A stretch of 7,486 bases of DNA from Bacteroidota bacterium (GTDB lineage Bacteria > Bacteroidota > Bacteroidia > 2-12-FULL-35-15), in assembly GCA_026391935.1 (NCBI GenBank), contig JAPLDC010000436.1, positions 1 to 7,486 of the forward strand. The letters are read 5' to 3'. Positions 1 through 6,249 of the stretch are shown here, in pieces. Numbering within the stretch: the stretch's first letter is position 1; each line of letters opens with the position of its first letter. Made by a program: the position numbers and the translations under genes. The notes below the pieces were generated by a model. The model was not told where the DNA came from and searched no databases. It saw nothing but the letters and a program-made list of their open reading frames with translations.

Positions 1-1028
1 CACCAGCCATTATGATAAACGATCTTGGGATTCTTGCCATCATCAGTCATTCTCCAGCCATAACCATAATTACGTTTGCCTTTATGTTCATTGCTATAAC
101 CTGTAAATGCCAGAGCAATCGTTTCCTTTTTCAATAATTTTTCAGTGTAAAATGACTGATCCCATTTAAGTAGATCCTCCACAGTTGAATAAACACCTTT
201 ATCTCCTATCACATCATCTGCATATGTTTCGTCTTCAAAAACACCAGATGCCTTATGCCCCATCGTCTTATTTTTATGAGCACTATCTCCTTTGGGATCA
301 TGGACCCAGGAATTATCCATTCCTAAGGGCTTAAAAATATTCTGTACCAGAAAATCTGAATACGTTTGTCCTGATACTTTTTCAATGATACAAGCAAGTA
401 TAGCATAATTGGTATTACAGTATTCAAACTTTTTATTCGGAGCAGCATACAAGTCACATTTATGAGTAGTAATAATTTCCATCATTGCTGCATTATCAAA
501 AATGCCCTTTTTATATTTATTCGGTTTTTCGCAATATTGCTCACAACAATAAATATAATTAAACAAACCTGAACGATGTGACAGCAACAAGTTTATTGTA
601 ATACCATGGTATGGAAATTTTGGAAAGTATTGTTGAACACTATCTGTCAGTTTCAATTTCCCTTGATCTGAAAGCATCAAAATGGCAGTAGCAGTAAATG
701 TTTTAGAAGTGGAAGCTAATTGAAATGCGGAATTTAGTTTTAAAGAGTCTTTACATTTACAACTTGAAAAACCAAATGCATTTTCGTAAATAACTTGCCC
801 GCGCTGTGCGATGAGAACACAACCATTAAATCCTTCGACCTTAGCCTTGTTCTTGAATAGAAGATCGAGTTCCTTTTCCTTTTTAGAGGCGTGCAGCTCC
901 TTTAATATCTTATTAATACTATCCTGTCCGATTGGGAGACTTTTCCCTCTCGCATCTTGACTCGTTTCAGAAGCACAGCAGATAAAAAGTGAAACAAAAA
1001 AGAATAGTAAGAATTTTATTTGATTCAT
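1..1028 (-). CDS. Secreted serine hydrolase, beta-lactamase/penicillin-binding family S12 (C-terminus cut off by window edge)
   Basis: Read from ATG at 1028 the frame stays open for 342 codons to the left edge, so the C-terminal end is missing. A hydrophobic N-terminus (residues 4-18) ending in Cys17-Cys18 acts as a signal peptide. It may be a lipoprotein signal, although the residues before the cysteine fit a standard lipobox poorly. The three serine-hydrolase motifs are visible: SxxK at 106-109 (STSK, nucleophile Ser106 and base Lys109), YxN at 203-205 (YCN, within YCNTNYAIL) and HxG at 339-341 (HNG). This order is typical of class C beta-lactamase-like proteins, a family that includes D-Ala-D-Ala peptidases, esterases and beta-lactamases; the substrate cannot be read from the sequence. 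The mature part is rich in cysteine (70, 90, 92, 161, 162, 166, 191, 204, 213). It starts 10 bases after the RRM gene on the same strand and is probably co-transcribed. No Shine-Dalgarno is visible. Confidence 0.9.
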   Translation of the reverse strand, partial: MNQIKFLLFFFVSLFICCASETSQDARGKSLPIGQDSINKILKELHASKKEKELDLLFKNKAKVEGFNGCVLIAQRGQVIYENAFGFSSCKCKDSLKLNSAFQLASTSKTFTATAILMLSDQGKLKLTDSVQQYFPKFPYHGITINLLLSHRSGLFNYIYCCEQYCEKPNKYKKGIFDNAAMMEIITTHKCDLYAAPNKKFEYCNTNYAILACIIEKVSGQTYSDFLVQNIFKPLGMDNSWVHDPKGDSAHKNKTMGHKASGVFEDETYADDVIGDKGVYSTVEDLLKWDQSFYTEKLLKKETIALAFTGYSNEHKGKRNYGYGWRMTDDGKNPKIVYHNGW

Positions 1029-1038
1029 ATCTGGATTT

Positions 1039-1287
1039 TTATCTTCGTCTTTCCTCTGCTTCTTGTACAATTAATTCACGGCCTTTCACTTCTTTGCCGT
1101 TCAAGGCCTCAATTGCCTTTTGCCCATCTGCTTTTTTTGCCATTTCTAAAAATGCAAAACCTTTTGATTCCCATGTAATAGTATCGTATACAATTTTAGT
1201 AGAAATTACTTCGCCAAATTGTGCAAACAAACCTTCTAACTGCATTTCATTGATATCTCTATCAAGATTTTTTACAAATATTTTCAT
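1039..1287 (-). CDS. Small single-RRM RNA-binding protein
   Basis: An 82-residue protein consisting almost entirely of one RNA recognition motif. RNP2 is seen at residues 3-8 (IFVKNL) and RNP1 at 42-49 (KGFAFLEM), with the aromatic residues Phe44 and Phe46 that stack on RNA bases. The beta-alpha-beta-beta-alpha-beta pattern is complete and ends at the IVQEAEERRR tail. Length and layout match the bacterial Rbp-type RRM proteins of cyanobacteria and Bacteroidota, which bind single-stranded RNA in the cytoplasm; cold induction is known for some cyanobacterial members but is not shown here. It has no glycine-rich tail. The gene lies first in a likely two-gene unit with the serine hydrolase 10 bases downstream, and diverges from the barrel-protein gene at 1417. 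The start ATG fits the first beta strand exactly. The RNA target is unknown. Confidence 0.93.
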   Translation of the reverse strand: MKIFVKNLDRDINEMQLEGLFAQFGEVISTKIVYDTITWESKGFAFLEMAKKADGQKAIEALNGKEVKGRELIVQEAEERRR

Positions 1288-1361
1288 AATACATATTTTA
1301 AAAACTTTACAAAAATCGCTTTTTTAAAAGAGAATAATTGATTCCGTTTGTTAAACTTTTA

Positions 1362-1369
1362 CAAATATA
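1362..1369 (-). promoter_or_regulatory. Candidate -7 box for the RRM gene
   Basis: On the minus strand this reads TATATTTG, an exact match to the Bacteroidota -7 consensus TAnnTTTG. It would start transcription near 1355 and give a leader of about 70 bases before the ATG at 1287. No clear -33 TTTG is seen at the usual spacing, and the region is AT-rich, so a chance match is possible. Confidence 0.4.
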
Positions 1370-1390
1370 TTTTTTAAAACGAATTTTTCT

Positions 1391-1398
1391 TAACTTTG
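1391..1398 (+). promoter_or_regulatory. Candidate -7 box for the barrel-protein gene
   Basis: TAACTTTG matches TAnnTTTG exactly and lies 18 bases before the ATG at 1417, which implies a very short leader of about 10-15 bases. The upstream -33 position holds only a T-run (1371-1375), not a clean TTTG. It sits about 20 bases from the opposing box at 1362-1369, so the two divergent promoters would share the same short region. Confidence 0.45.
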
Positions 1399-1416
1399 AG
1401 ATACCAATAAGCTAAC

Positions 1417-2058
1417 ATGAAAAAGTTAATAACCTTCATTCTGATTTCATTTTGTGGCTCTTTTATACTTGCACAAAATTCATCGAACGATTATTATAAT
1501 TACCCAAATTCAAGGTTATTGTCAAAAGAGAGAGTATCTGCATCCTTTTCAGCTGGTGCCGGAGTATGCTTTATCGGCAGTTCAAAGAACACCGCATTTA
1601 CTTCCTTTATTGCACCAAAAATCGGATATCAATTGAATAATAAATTCAAACTAAATGTTGGATTGATGCATTATTCTATAACAGGAAACACTTTTATACC
1701 TATTAATAAAAACGAGGCATTCACCAACTCCGGTAACAGAACACGTTTAGGAAATCTACTTTTTGTTGAAGGACAATATGATTTGAACAAACGTGTCAGC
1801 CTTACAGGATCTGTAATGTACGATGCAAACAACTTTTCTAATAAACAAAGTAATTACAAAGCTGTTGCATTAGGATTAGATTATAAAGTTTCCAAACATA
1901 GTTCAATAGGATTTCAGGCAATTTTTTCGCAAGGCGAATCTCCCTACTACAATTCTCATAATGGTTCCTATAATTTTGGCGGTCAATCGCCAATTTTTAA
2001 TTCTTTTGGCGGACTGGGACAAGATCTTACGCAGCGATTAAATTCTGCAATTAGATAA
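1417..2058 (+). CDS. Exported protein, probable outer-membrane beta-barrel, function unknown
   Basis: A 213-residue protein that I do not recognise as a named family. Residues 1-19 form a signal peptide (basic MKK, hydrophobic core, cleavage likely after Ala19 in ILA-Q). The mature part alternates short beta-strand-like stretches of polar and hydrophobic residues with Asn/Ser/Gly-rich turns, for example around 70-86 (KIGYQLNNKFKLNVGLM), 111-132 and 146-167. This is the look of a small OmpW/PorT-like or DUF-type barrel. The last 35 residues are rich in Gly, Ser, Asn, Tyr and Phe and do not end in a classic barrel-terminal aromatic residue, so a complete closed barrel is not proven. It could instead be a periplasmic beta-rich protein. 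It is transcribed alone, divergent from the RRM gene, and its stop codon converges on the glycosyltransferase stop with 3 bases between. Confidence 0.7.
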   Translation: MKKLITFILISFCGSFILAQNSSNDYYNYPNSRLLSKERVSASFSAGAGVCFIGSSKNTAFTSFIAPKIGYQLNNKFKLNVGLMHYSITGNTFIPINKNEAFTNSGNRTRLGNLLFVEGQYDLNKRVSLTGSVMYDANNFSNKQSNYKAVALGLDYKVSKHSSIGFQAIFSQGESPYYNSHNGSYNFGGQSPIFNSFGGLGQDLTQRLNSAIR

Positions 2059-2061
2059 TTT

Positions 2062-3297
2062 TTACTTATTCTTCTCTTCTATCCATTTCGACATATACTT
2101 TGTACTTGCCAAGGTATGATGCATTAACATTGCACCGGTAAAATTTTTCAGCCTGTGTTTTTTTAAATCACTTTGAAGAAATACAATATGCTCTGTTAAT
2201 TTTTTTCCAAACTTTTCTTTTGAATAAAAATTATTAATGATAACAATTCCGTTTTTCTGAAATCTTTGCCAAAGTGATTTATCAGAATACAATTTTACTG
2301 CTGCTTCGGCAATTTCATTAACGGTGTTTGCGATAATGCCATTCCATTCATATTCTCCATGCATACCTTCAGCTCCGATATCAGTTGTTACACTTGGGGT
2401 TCCACATTGCATTGCCTCCACCAACTTACCTTTGATTCCTGCACCAAATCGCAAGGGAGCTAAACTTACTCTAGCGTTTTTTACTACCTTCATAGCATCT
2501 TCTGCTCGTCCTTTAATATAAAATCCTGTTTTCGGATCATTCAATTCATTTACCTTTTGAGAAGTGTATGCTCCATAAACATGAAGTTCGGCATTAGGCA
2601 ATTGTTTTCTGATCAATGGCCAAATGTCAGTTTTCAAATACTTTACCGCATCCCAATTAGGTTCATGAATAAAATTTCCGATTGTGATAAAATGCGAGCG
2701 TTCTTCAAATGTTGGCCAATTCGCTTTATCCTTTTCATCAATATTATCTAACAAAAAGGGAATGTAATAAAGCAATTCATTATCTATTTTGAAAAAATCT
2801 TTCAAAGTATTCATTTCAAAATCAGAGATGATCAACGAACAATCGCACCTTAAAATACTAGCAATCTCCCTTTTCGCACTATCAGAAAACAGATCAGCAT
2901 CAGTAAATTTTCTTTTATCTAAAAGGGCTACCTGACGGGCTTTGCGTAAACAATGCAAATCGATCGTATCCAACAATCTTAATGCAACGGGACAATTTTC
3001 TGCAACTCTCCAGCCAAATTGTTCTTCGATCATAAAACGATCAAAGAAAACTATGTCAGGTTGTAATTTCGAAATAAATTCATCAAAACTTTTATCGTTC
3101 AATTCAATCTTCACTTTTTCAATTCCTAACGTTTGAACATCAAACGCAAATTCGCTATCACTTGCTGCAGAGGCAAAAGTGATCTTCCAACCAGTGGATA
3201 TGAACAGCTCTATCAATTGAATCATTCTACTGCCGGCTGCCGATGAGTTGGGTTCAGGCCAAACTGTTCCTATAATTAAAATCTTTTGGGAATTCAT
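2062..3297 (-). CDS. GT4-like glycosyltransferase (group 1 family, GT-B fold)
   Basis: A 411-residue cytoplasmic protein with a two-lobe GT-B layout. The N-terminal lobe starts with ILIIGTVWPEPNSSAAGSRM (residues 6-25), the first strand and Gly-rich loop that many group 1 transferases use near the acceptor. The C-terminal lobe starts near 203 (FITIGNFIHEPNWDAVKYL) and carries the nucleotide-sugar binding block at 284-305, including GAGIKGKLVEAMQCGTP with Lys289 or Lys291 and Glu294. This matches the Glyco_trans_1_4 type. It would move a sugar from a nucleotide donor to a glycan or lipid acceptor; donor and acceptor cannot be inferred. The roughly 40 residues after 375 are basic and weakly conserved-looking. 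Its ATG overlaps the topB stop by one base (TAATG), which implies an operon and translational coupling, although the two functions are unrelated. No other glycan genes lie in the window. Confidence 0.9.
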   Translation of the reverse strand: MNSQKILIIGTVWPEPNSSAAGSRMIQLIELFISTGWKITFASAASDSEFAFDVQTLGIEKVKIELNDKSFDEFISKLQPDIVFFDRFMIEEQFGWRVAENCPVALRLLDTIDLHCLRKARQVALLDKRKFTDADLFSDSAKREIASILRCDCSLIISDFEMNTLKDFFKIDNELLYYIPFLLDNIDEKDKANWPTFEERSHFITIGNFIHEPNWDAVKYLKTDIWPLIRKQLPNAELHVYGAYTSQKVNELNDPKTGFYIKGRAEDAMKVVKNARVSLAPLRFGAGIKGKLVEAMQCGTPSVTTDIGAEGMHGEYEWNGIIANTVNEIAEAAVKLYSDKSLWQRFQKNGIVIINNFYSKEKFGKKLTEHIVFLQSDLKKHRLKNFTGAMLMHHTLASTKYMSKWIEEKNK

Positions 3298-4271
3298 TAT
3301 TGAGTTATTACATTTTCAAATGGTAAACGAAAAGTGCAGCCATTTTTGTATTCACTGCAACCATAAGCTGTTTTTCCTTTTAGAATAGTACCTTTTTTAC
3401 AGAGAGGACAAATACCTGACTTTGTTTCCTCAAAGCCCGATTTCTTTGCTTTCGCAGGTTTTGCAGCTTTTGTTTGTGCCTCCTCAAATTCTATATTAAA
3501 AGTATCTGTCAATTTTAATATGCCGTCTTTTTTTATTCCTCCCAAAGTAAATCCCTTTATTACAGCTGTTTTTTTCTTTTCCACAATGGCTTTTATCTGA
3601 GATTCCGTCATCTTTTTCCCCATCAACTCAAAAGGAATTTTGAAATCACAACCATTTTTATAATTGCTACAACCAAAAGCAGCTTTACCTTTCAACATAT
3701 TTCCGATCTTACATTTCGGACATTCAATTGTTTCATTTTTCTCAACAACAGGCGCATGGTTTGCAATAGTGATACGCTGCGAACTTTCATTGCGTACCTG
3801 AATCACGAGATCACTCACCATTTGTTTCATCTCATTCAAAAAAGCTTCTGCCTGATATTCTCCCTTTTCAATCTGCCGCAATTTAAATTCCCAATTACCG
3901 GTCATCTCAGCCGACTTTAACAATTCATTATTGATCACTCGAATCAATTCCATCCCGGTAATTGTAGGGACCAAATTTTTCCGTTCACGTTTGATGTAAT
4001 TTCTTCTGAACAATGTTTCAATAATTGCAGCACGAGTAGAAGGACGACCAATTCCATTGTCCTTCATCAGTTCACGCAATTCCTCATCATCTACTTGTTT
4101 TCCTGCCGTCTCCATGGCACGCAGCAAGGTAGCTTCAGTAAATGCTTTTGGAGCCGATGTTTTTCCTTCCGACAAAAAAACAGCATGCGGTCCGAATTCA
4201 CCTTCCACAAACGCAGGTAATATTTGCGTTTTTTCTTCCTCCTCTTCTCCCGTAGATTCTTTTCCATACAC
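3297..4271 (-). CDS. topB: C-terminal fragment of topoisomerase III (GIGRPSTRA motif and zinc ribbons)
   Basis: Open from just after a TAG at 4281-4283; the only early start is GTG at 4271, with no ribosome binding site, so it is probably a remnant and not an independent gene. It opens with an acidic linker (five Glu at residues 9-13), then ILPAFVEGE, the FTEATLLRAMETAG helix (44-57) and NGIGRPSTRA (72-81), all conserved TopB core elements. Two C-terminal zinc-ribbon repeats follow. The first has Cys184, Cys187, Cys201 and Cys208; the second has Cys288, Cys291, Cys305 and Cys312. A basic Ala/Lys linker near 265-278 sits between them. The repeats share the pattern CPxCxxGxxLKGKxAxGCSxYKNGC and help bind single-stranded DNA in related enzymes. 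All eight cysteines are intact, which suggests either recent damage or a sequencing or assembly cause. The stop overlaps the glycosyltransferase ATG by one base. Confidence 0.8.
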   Translation of the reverse strand: MYGKESTGEEEEEKTQILPAFVEGEFGPHAVFLSEGKTSAPKAFTEATLLRAMETAGKQVDDEELRELMKDNGIGRPSTRAAIIETLFRRNYIKRERKNLVPTITGMELIRVINNELLKSAEMTGNWEFKLRQIEKGEYQAEAFLNEMKQMVSDLVIQVRNESSQRITIANHAPVVEKNETIECPKCKIGNMLKGKAAFGCSNYKNGCDFKIPFELMGKKMTESQIKAIVEKKKTAVIKGFTLGGIKKDGILKLTDTFNIEFEEAQTKAAKPAKAKKSGFEETKSGICPLCKKGTILKGKTAYGCSEYKNGCTFRLPFENVITQ

Positions 4272-5304
4272 CCTCGTTTTCTAATAATGGTTTTACCAAA
4301 GACTGGTAATTGACCATATTTTTCAATACTCCGGGGATCTTTGGATACAGATCATTTGGAAGATACGTTGTATCAACACGAGGATAGGTCACCAACTTCT
4401 TCTCATATAAATTCTGAATGACCTTCAACGTATCTTCAGCAGAATAGGCAAATTTCTTGTTGCACTCTACCTGAAGTGATGTCAAATCAAACAAACGGGG
4501 GGAGGTTTCTTTTCCCTTTTTTATCTCAACGGAAGTGATCAAAAAAAGTTCTTCTTTGATCGTATTCAGGAGCTCTTCCGCCTTTTGCTTTTCATCACCT
4601 TGAAACCGATCAAGCTGGGCATTAAAAACTACATCACGATATTTTGTTTTTAATTCAAAAAAGACAGCAGACCTAAATGCATTTATTTCCAGTTGCCGGT
4701 TTACTATCATTGCTAATGTGGGCGTTTGAACACGACCGATAGAAAGTACTTGTTTGCCATTTCCATATTTTATGGTAAACAAACGCGTGGCATTCATCCC
4801 TAAAAGCCAATCTGCAGCAGCACGCGAATAACCGGCAAAATATAAACTTTCATACTCCTTTCCATCCTTCAATTTTGTAAATCCTTCACGGATAGCCTCC
4901 TCCGTTAAAGAAGATATCCATAAACGTTTTAAAGGCTTTTTGCAATTTGTTTTAGAAAAGATCCAGCGCTGAATAAGTTCTCCTTCCTGGCCGGCATCAC
5001 CACAATTTATTACTTCAGAGGCATTTTCAAATAAAGTAGAAATAGTATTGAATTGTTTTTCTATTCCCTTATCATTCTTCACTTTTATGCCAAATTTCTG
5101 AGGCAAAATAGGAAGCATATTTAAATTCCATTGACGGTAAGCAGAATCATATTCATGTGGTTCTTTCAACTCACATAAATGTCCGAAACTCCAGGTTACC
5201 TGATAGCCATTTCCTTCATAATAACCATCTTTACGCTGCTTAGCACCCACAATTTCAGCTATTTCTTTCGCAACACTTGGTTTCTCTGCAATGCACACTT
5301 TCAT
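4198..5304 (-). CDS. topB: N-terminal fragment of topoisomerase III (Toprim and active-site tyrosine)
   Basis: This frame encodes 368 residues, of which about 344 are true TopB. The Toprim domain has Glu7 in IAEKPSVAKEIA and the metal site at 103-107 (DAGQE, with Gly105 where many type IA enzymes have a second Asp, a variant I know from Bacteroidota TopB). Next come KRLWISSLTEEAIREGF (126-142), the GRVQTPTLA block (190-198) and the nucleophile Tyr307 in VTYPRVDTTYL. After about residue 344 the reading is out of frame: the last 24 residues are low in similarity to anything and come from the acidic-linker codons read in the wrong phase, ending at 4198. It has the catalytic tyrosine but lacks the rest of the cleavage domain, so activity is unlikely. 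The ATG at 5304 fits the first conserved strand. Confidence 0.8.
   Translation of the reverse strand: MKVCIAEKPSVAKEIAEIVGAKQRKDGYYEGNGYQVTWSFGHLCELKEPHEYDSAYRQWNLNMLPILPQKFGIKVKNDKGIEKQFNTISTLFENASEVINCGDAGQEGELIQRWIFSKTNCKKPLKRLWISSLTEEAIREGFTKLKDGKEYESLYFAGYSRAAADWLLGMNATRLFTIKYGNGKQVLSIGRVQTPTLAMIVNRQLEINAFRSAVFFELKTKYRDVVFNAQLDRFQGDEKQKAEELLNTIKEELFLITSVEIKKGKETSPRLFDLTSLQVECNKKFAYSAEDTLKVIQNLYEKKLVTYPRVDTTYLPNDLYPKIPGVLKNMVNYQSLVKPLLENEGVWKRIYGRRGGRKNANITCVCGR
4269..4284 (-). other. Probable topB deletion junction
   Basis: In this stretch the homologous reading passes from the upstream frame (LLENEG) to the downstream frame (TRVYGK). The upstream frame is closed at 4198 and the downstream frame is closed by TAG at 4281-4283, so the switch must fall at or close to these bases. 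The ACGAGGG bases suit both frames in sense, so a short shared sequence at the deletion ends is possible. Confidence 0.6.
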
Positions 5305-5309
5305 AAGTT

Positions 5310-5317
5310 CAAAAATA
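5310..5317 (-). promoter_or_regulatory. Weak candidate -7 box for topB
   Basis: The minus strand reads TATTTTTG, matching TAnnTTTG, and lies 5 bases before the ATG at 5304. Transcription would start at or next to the start codon and give a leaderless message. A TTTG lies upstream (minus strand, 5340-5343), but at 22 bases it is a little far. This may be chance in AT-rich DNA. Confidence 0.25.
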
Positions 5318-5369
5318 ACAACAGAAGAAGTTTTATTCTCAAAATGATTTAACGTTTTATCAACAAAAT

Positions 5370-5399
5370 TTTGGAATAGGAATTGTTATGTTATTTTTA
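5370..5399 (+). promoter_or_regulatory. Candidate promoter of the prolyl isomerase gene
   Basis: A -33-like TTTG at 5370-5373 is followed after 18 bases by TATTTTTA at 5392-5399, one base from the TAnnTTTG consensus. The spacing is close to the 19 bases usual in Bacteroidota. Transcription would start near 5406 and leave about 30 bases of A-rich leader before the ATG at 5438. Confidence 0.45.
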
Positions 5400-5437
5400 C
5401 ATTTCAATAAAAAAATTCATCCAAATTAAACATCATC

Positions 5438-6043
5438 ATGAAAAAAATATTTTTAGCTTTTACATTGTTATTAGTTGCAACAACAGGATTTGCAAAAAAA
5501 ATTAAACAGCCAAAATTGGAACCTGGCATGTATGCAGAAATTACAACAAGCAAAGGTGTTATTTTACTTTCTCTAGAATTTGAAAAAACACCGTTAACAG
5601 TAGCTAATTTTGTTGGATTAGCAGAAGGAAAAATTAAAAACACGGCAAAAAAAGATAAAGTTCCTTTTTATGACAGTTTGAAATTTCATCGAGTTATACC
5701 AAATTTCATGATACAAGGAGGCGATCCTTCAGGAAATGGGACAGGCGGACCAGGTTATAAATTCAAGGATGAATGTTTGCCAGAATTAAAATTTACAGGA
5801 GCAGGAATATTAGCAATGGCAAATGCAGGTCCGGGAACAAATGGTTCTCAGTTCTTTATCACGCATGTTGCAACTCCTTGGCTGGATGGGCATCATACTA
5901 TTTTCGGACATGTGATAGCAGGGCAAGATGTTGTAAATGCTATACAGCAAGGTGATTCAATTATTCATATAAAAATTATCCGTAAAGGGAAACCGGCAAA
6001 AAAATTCAAAGCAGATAACGTATTTGCAGAACTGAATAAATAG
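5438..6043 (+). CDS. Exported cyclophilin-type peptidyl-prolyl cis-trans isomerase
   Basis: A 201-residue protein that catalyses cis-trans isomerisation of X-Pro bonds and probably helps fold envelope proteins in the periplasm. Residues 1-19 form a signal peptide (MKK, hydrophobic core, cleavage after GFA). There is no lipobox, so it should be soluble. The cyclophilin domain spans about 31-190. The active-site signature FHRVIPNFMIQGGDP lies at 83-97, with catalytic Arg85, Phe90, Met91 and Gln93. MANAGPGTNGSQFFIT lies at 127-142, and TPWLDGHHTIFGHV at 146-159 supplies the Trp148 and His153 equivalents of the human CypA Trp121 and His126. All expected residues are present, so the enzyme should be active. 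A loop at 64-78 (KIKNTAKKDKVPFYD) is longer than in CypA, as is common in Bacteroidota homologues. The gene diverges from topB and has its own likely promoter. Confidence 0.95.
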   Translation: MKKIFLAFTLLLVATTGFAKKIKQPKLEPGMYAEITTSKGVILLSLEFEKTPLTVANFVGLAEGKIKNTAKKDKVPFYDSLKFHRVIPNFMIQGGDPSGNGTGGPGYKFKDECLPELKFTGAGILAMANAGPGTNGSQFFITHVATPWLDGHHTIFGHVIAGQDVVNAIQQGDSIIHIKIIRKGKPAKKFKADNVFAELNK

Positions 6044-6066
6044 TATCAAGTAATAAGTAGTTGATA
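6044..6066. repeat. Short inverted repeat just after the isomerase stop codon
   Basis: TATCAA (6044-6049) and TTGATA (6061-6066) form a perfect 6-base inverted repeat around an 11-base AT-rich loop, followed by a short T-containing stretch (AAGTTTTC). It could be a weak terminator, but the stem has only one G-C pair and the T-run is short. It may instead be part of a low-complexity AGTA-rich stretch. Confidence 0.3.
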
Positions 6067-6086
6067 AAGTTTTCTTCTCTCGTAAA

Positions 6087-6154
6087 TGTCATCCCGTGCC
6101 ACGACACTGGATCTATTTATAACAGAGATAGCTTCTCCTCCGCTCGAAGTGACA
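6087..6154. repeat. Imperfect palindromic intergenic repeat, element 1
   Basis: This 68-base stretch starts with TGTCA (6087-6091) and ends with TGACA (6150-6154), exact reverse complements, with a further imperfect pairing of the CG-rich inner arms (CCCGTGCCACG against CCTCCGCTCGAAG). It is clearly richer in G and C than the surrounding spacer and has no usable reading frame. From memory, GTCATCCCG...CGAAGTGACA resembles dispersed intergenic repeats seen in many Bacteroidota genomes. A copy count in the host genome would settle this. Confidence 0.5.
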
Positions 6155-6163
6155 AAATGAACC

Positions 6164-6213
6164 GTGTGTGGTCATGTTGAGCCAGTCGAAACATGTGCGA
6201 TGGCTTCCCACAC
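6164..6213. repeat. Imperfect palindromic intergenic repeat, element 2
   Basis: An inner perfect stem CATGTT (6173-6178) with AACATG (6190-6195) encloses an 11-base loop. Outer arms GTGTGTGG (6164-6171) and CCCACAC (6207-6213) pair with one bulge. The core shares with element 1 the order GTCAT ... TCGAA (6171-6175 and 6186-6190), so both may derive from the same repeat type. Folding as RNA is plausible; a role as a terminator is unlikely because no T-run follows. Confidence 0.5.
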
Positions 6214-6249
6214 TCTTCTGAACATTGTAATTTTTGAAATGATAAAAAA

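Larger units (their letters stand above)
3297..5304 (-). pseudogene. topB: DNA topoisomerase III, disrupted by an internal deletion with frameshift
   Basis: Topoisomerase III is a type IA enzyme that passes single strands through a transient 5'-phosphotyrosine break and resolves replication and recombination intermediates. Both ends of a Bacteroidota-type TopB are present but in different frames. The upstream frame gives the Toprim domain and the active-site tyrosine and runs homologously to about Glu344. The downstream frame takes over at about 4277 with TRVYGKES. Intact homologues carry some 90-100 residues between these points, including a segment close to KVTDHHAIIPT. There is no room for it here, and it is not found in any frame of the window. 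The damage is therefore a deletion whose length is not a multiple of three, not a single-base slip. A functional single polypeptide cannot be made. An assembly collapse would look the same. Gene identity is certain; the nature of the lesion is inferred from remembered homologues. Confidence 0.88.

Noticed and set aside
989..1327. Plus-strand reading frame of 112 codons across the RRM gene
   Set aside because: It lies antisense to the RRM gene, whose RNP1 and RNP2 motifs are clear, and its own product shows no domain.
4198..4290. Programmed ribosomal frameshifting that joins the two topB halves
   Set aside because: No slippery heptamer with a following structure is seen, and a shift would still leave out the missing cleavage-domain segment.
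5004..5010. Gly105 in place of the second Asp of the Toprim DxDxE motif as a sign of inactivation
   Set aside because: I know DAGQEG as the normal form in Bacteroidota TopB, so it is a lineage feature and not damage.
3297..5304. A natural two-subunit topoisomerase
   Set aside because: The upstream part ends in an out-of-frame tail, the downstream part has only an unsupported GTG start, and the central segment is in neither.
5404..5643. Minus-strand reading frame of 79 codons
   Set aside because: It is antisense to the signal peptide and first strands of the cyclophilin gene and has no independent support.
6044..6249. tRNA, small RNA gene or TPP riboswitch in the spacer before the YkoF-like gene
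   Set aside because: No cloverleaf with a T-loop signature and no TPP riboswitch core sequences are seen; only the palindromic repeats are present.
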